From positions 1 through 5,518 of the forward strand of contig JAJYJF010000185.1 of assembly GCA_021796375.1 (NCBI GenBank): a stretch of 5,518 nucleotides of DNA. The letters run 5' to 3'. The notes beneath the pieces are model-generated. The model saw nothing but the letters and a program-made list of their open reading frames with translations. It searched no databases and was not told the origin of the DNA. This DNA comes from Chloroflexota bacterium (GTDB taxonomy: Bacteria > Chloroflexota > Anaerolineae > Anaerolineales > Anaerolineaceae). Below are positions 5,497 through 5,518 of this stretch, piece by piece (position 1 is the stretch's first letter; each line of letters opens with the position of its first letter). The position numbers and the translations under genes were made by a program.

Positions 5497-5518
5497 TTTT
5501 TTGTTAAAGTTCAGATGA

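Noticed and set aside
1..5518. CRISPR arrays, insertion sequences, attachment sites or phage genes
   Set aside because: No repeat-spacer pattern, transposase or integrase motif, or target-site duplication was seen; gene content is housekeeping or conserved unknown.

Overview
The window is GC-rich bacterial DNA carrying six protein-coding genes in three transcription units, plus a well-resolved T-box riboswitch. The organism is inferred to be a member of Chloroflexota, perhaps Anaerolineae. The basis is protein flavour (SerS with a [14 protein letters not shown] motif 3, a YacL-like PIN/TRAM protein next to RlmB, DUF5996, a stand-alone UBP zinc finger) and a T-box outside typical low-GC Firmicute DNA. 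A high-GC Firmicute cannot be excluded without a database search.

Left part (1-1036, minus strand): a small UBP-type zinc-finger protein is followed 15 bases later by a DUF5996 protein that starts at TTG and runs off the left edge. The two appear to form one operon whose biochemical role is unknown. Bases 1061-1451 hold no credible gene. This is the divergent regulatory region between that operon and serS, and it contains several inverted repeats.

Middle part (1452-3580, plus strand): a promoter with perfect -35 and -10 hexamers drives a leader of about 297 bases. The leader is a class I (transcription-terminating) T-box. It has a recognisable stem I distal domain, a probable UCC (Ser) specifier, mutually exclusive antiterminator and terminator helices, and a UGGC bulge matching the G73 discriminator of tRNA-Ser. 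It controls serS (seryl-tRNA synthetase, 424 aa) and probably the DUF456 membrane protein gene nine bases downstream. The circuit is that uncharged tRNA-Ser stabilises the antiterminator and raises synthetase production.

Right part (3605-5482, minus strand): a membrane-anchored PIN/TRAM protein (YacL-like putative RNase) is followed six bases later by a TrmH/SpoU-family 23S rRNA 2'-O-ribose methyltransferase (RlmB-like). The unit converges on the serS operon with only 24 bases between stop codons and no visible terminator.

Overall most of the window is translation and RNA housekeeping. The T-box is the clearest regulatory system, and the zinc-finger/DUF5996 pair is the least understood part. 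I did not find convincing evidence of a wholly new system.
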